Positions 6,544-6,630 of a stretch of 6,630 nucleotides of DNA are shown here, piece after piece. The stretch is from assembly GCA_029259835.1 (NCBI GenBank), contig JAJDEL010000014.1, positions 1-6,630 on the forward strand, given 5' to 3'. The stretch comes from Planctomicrobium sp. (GTDB lineage Bacteria > Planctomycetota > Planctomycetia > Planctomycetales > Planctomycetaceae). The position numbers and the translations under genes are program-made. Each line of letters opens with the position of its first letter. Position 1 is the stretch's first letter. The notes below the pieces were generated by a model. It was not told the origin of the DNA, searched no databases, and saw nothing but the letters and a program-made list of their open reading frames with translations.

Positions 6544-6600
6544 AGCGACGATCTGACTACATTACGGTCTTGATGACCAAGTTTGGAACGATCTGTCGCT
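6544..6600. repeat. Inverted repeat downstream of the sulfatase
   Basis: AGCGAC (6544-6549) pairs with GTCGCT (6595-6600), and the inner ATC (6551-6553) can pair with GAT (6590-6592). The centre is long and no T-run follows, so it is a weak candidate for a sulfatase transcription end. The copies of ACGATCTG at 6548-6555 and 6588-6595 also form a direct repeat. Confidence 0.3.
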
Positions 6601-6630
6601 CTCGTCGTGGTGCCCGCGGCGAGGGCGCGG

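Noticed and set aside
1..6630. CRISPR array, tRNA, rRNA, phage or defence system
   Set aside because: No regularly spaced direct repeats, cloverleaf-like RNA gene, integrase, nuclease or toxin-antitoxin pair was seen on either strand.

Overview
The window looks like ordinary chromosome from a member of the Planctomycetota. The grounds are indirect: a secreted C-type (formylglycine) sulfatase of the kind these bacteria carry in large numbers, a small secreted His/Tyr/Gly-rich protein, moderate GC content, a mixture of strong and absent Shine-Dalgarno sequences, and a GC-hairpin-rich intergenic repeat. No 16S rRNA or other marker is present, so the phylum is an inference and the genus is not determinable.

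Layout. Positions 1-2351 (+) hold the 3' part of polA (DNA polymerase I). The 5' end lies outside the window, and the gene ends at a clear intrinsic terminator (2438-2472). A small gene faces it on the minus strand (2493-2822) and encodes a 109-aa exported protein made mostly of Gly, His and Tyr. A 417-bp divergent intergenic region (2823-3239) follows. It contains a cluster of TGCC/GGCA palindromes near the minus-strand gene and another palindrome just ahead of the next gene. Positions 3240-4718 (+) encode a complete NAD-dependent aldehyde dehydrogenase with a strikingly ALDH1/ALDH2-like active-site segment. A 204-bp element with perfect 14-bp terminal inverted repeats and several internal hairpins (4743-4946) fills most of the next gap. 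Positions 5000-6538 (+) encode an exported type I sulfatase. The last 92 bp are non-coding and turn very GC-rich at the window edge.

The genes do not form a pathway. polA is a housekeeping replication/repair gene that ends its own transcription unit. The small secreted protein and the aldehyde dehydrogenase are divergently transcribed. The sulfatase is separated from the aldehyde dehydrogenase by the inverted-repeat element and probably has its own expression signals. A joint role in breaking down sulfated polysaccharides (desulfation outside, aldehyde oxidation inside) is possible but not shown by the sequence.

I found no evidence for a new multi-gene system. The items most worth following up are the 204-bp inverted-repeat element, the His/Tyr-rich secreted protein with its palindrome cluster, and an unusual Gly in the sulfatase metal site.
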